From Bacteroidales bacterium (lineage in GTDB: Bacteria > Bacteroidota > Bacteroidia > Bacteroidales > Muribaculaceae): a DNA stretch of 15,998 nucleotides. The notes below the pieces were generated by a model. The model saw only the letters and a list, made by a program, of their open reading frames with translations, was not told where the DNA came from and ran no database searches. The stretch covers positions 1 through 15,998 of the forward strand of contig SFMJ01000021.1 of assembly GCA_004553095.1 (NCBI GenBank). The letters are read 5' to 3'. Positions within the stretch are counted from its first letter, which is position 1. Each line of letters opens with the position of its first letter. This document shows, one piece after another, positions 15,899 to 15,998 of this stretch. A program made the translations under genes and the position numbers.

Positions 15899-15920
15899 AT
15901 TAGAGCGCGTTCCTTAAATT
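15899..15920. repeat. 22-bp intergenic element, copy 2 (after pgpH)
   Basis: This is the exact reverse complement of 7877-7898 and lies 24 nt after the pgpH stop. Flanking A and T runs (AAAAATT at 15894-15900 and AATTTTT at 15917-15923) could form a weak A-T stem here. Copy 1 lacks that arrangement, so the shared part is not simply a terminator. Confidence 0.75.
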
Positions 15921-15998
15921 TTTGGGGTCGTAGAGGTCGTAGCCTTGAGTCGATTTTGATTACTTGCTGAAAGGAGCATACTCCTGTATGTGACTGAA
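15921..15998. other. Structured non-coding edge: direct repeat and hairpin
   Basis: After copy 2 of the 22-bp element, GGTCGTAG occurs twice with a 9-bp period (15926-15933 and 15935-15942). Further on, AGGAG-CATA-CTCCT (15972-15985) forms a 5-bp stem. No reading frame, tRNA or promoter is recognisable before the window ends. It may be the left end of a larger repeat or insertion. Confidence 0.4.

Noticed and set aside
7877..15920. The inverted 22-bp elements as terminal repeats of an 8-kb transposon
   Set aside because: The interval carries housekeeping genes (psd, lpxB, rel, pgpH), has no transposase or integrase, and copy 1 splits the psd-pssA operon. A dispersed element is simpler.
1..15998. 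CRISPR array, defence system, biosynthetic cluster, prophage or RNA genes
   Set aside because: No regularly spaced repeats, no nuclease, transposase or integrase genes, and no tRNA or rRNA signatures were seen; all large frames belong to housekeeping or envelope families.

Overview
The window looks like ordinary chromosome from a member of the Bacteroidales, probably a mid-GC gut lineage such as Muribaculaceae; the family-level guess is weak. Four intergenic sites carry the Bacteroidetes-type promoter, a -33 TTG/TTTG, a spacer of exactly 20 nt, and a -7 TAnnTTTG. No Shine-Dalgarno pattern stands out. The gene families also fit this phylum: DUF4834-like protein, short phosphatidylserine decarboxylase, HQLGTP-type histidine kinase and beta-helix lipoprotein. 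I see no phage, plasmid, CRISPR, rRNA or tRNA features.

Layout. Positions 1-963 (minus) hold the 5' part of a secreted repeat protein, cut by the window edge, with its own promoter and a leader of about 170 nt. Positions 1208-8638 form a minus-strand run read right to left from a strong promoter: psd, pssA, a DUF4834-like membrane protein, a HAD hydrolase, an orphan histidine kinase, then pheT (with its own promoter) and yebC, ending in a clear intrinsic terminator. The first genes make phosphatidylethanolamine; the last two serve translation. Positions 8713-10140 (minus) hold a beta-helix lipoprotein. Positions 10277-15874 are plus-strand: lpxB (lipid A), then a bifunctional (p)ppGpp synthetase/hydrolase and, 6 nt downstream, a PgpH-type cyclic-di-AMP phosphodiesterase. 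This last pair places two nucleotide second messengers in one likely transcription unit.

Biologically the window combines envelope lipid synthesis (psd, pssA, lpxB), envelope sensing (kinase, lipoprotein), stringent response and c-di-AMP turnover, and phenylalanine charging. I found no convincing new multi-gene system. The signals worth a second look are small: a near-perfect 14-bp dyad over the -7 box of the rel promoter; a pheT promoter so close to the ATG that the mRNA would be almost leaderless; a tandem heptamer that contains the stop codon of the HAD gene; a 22-bp intergenic element present twice in opposite orientation 8 kb apart; a 21-bp tandem repeat after the lipoprotein gene; and a structured stretch at the right edge that may begin a larger element.
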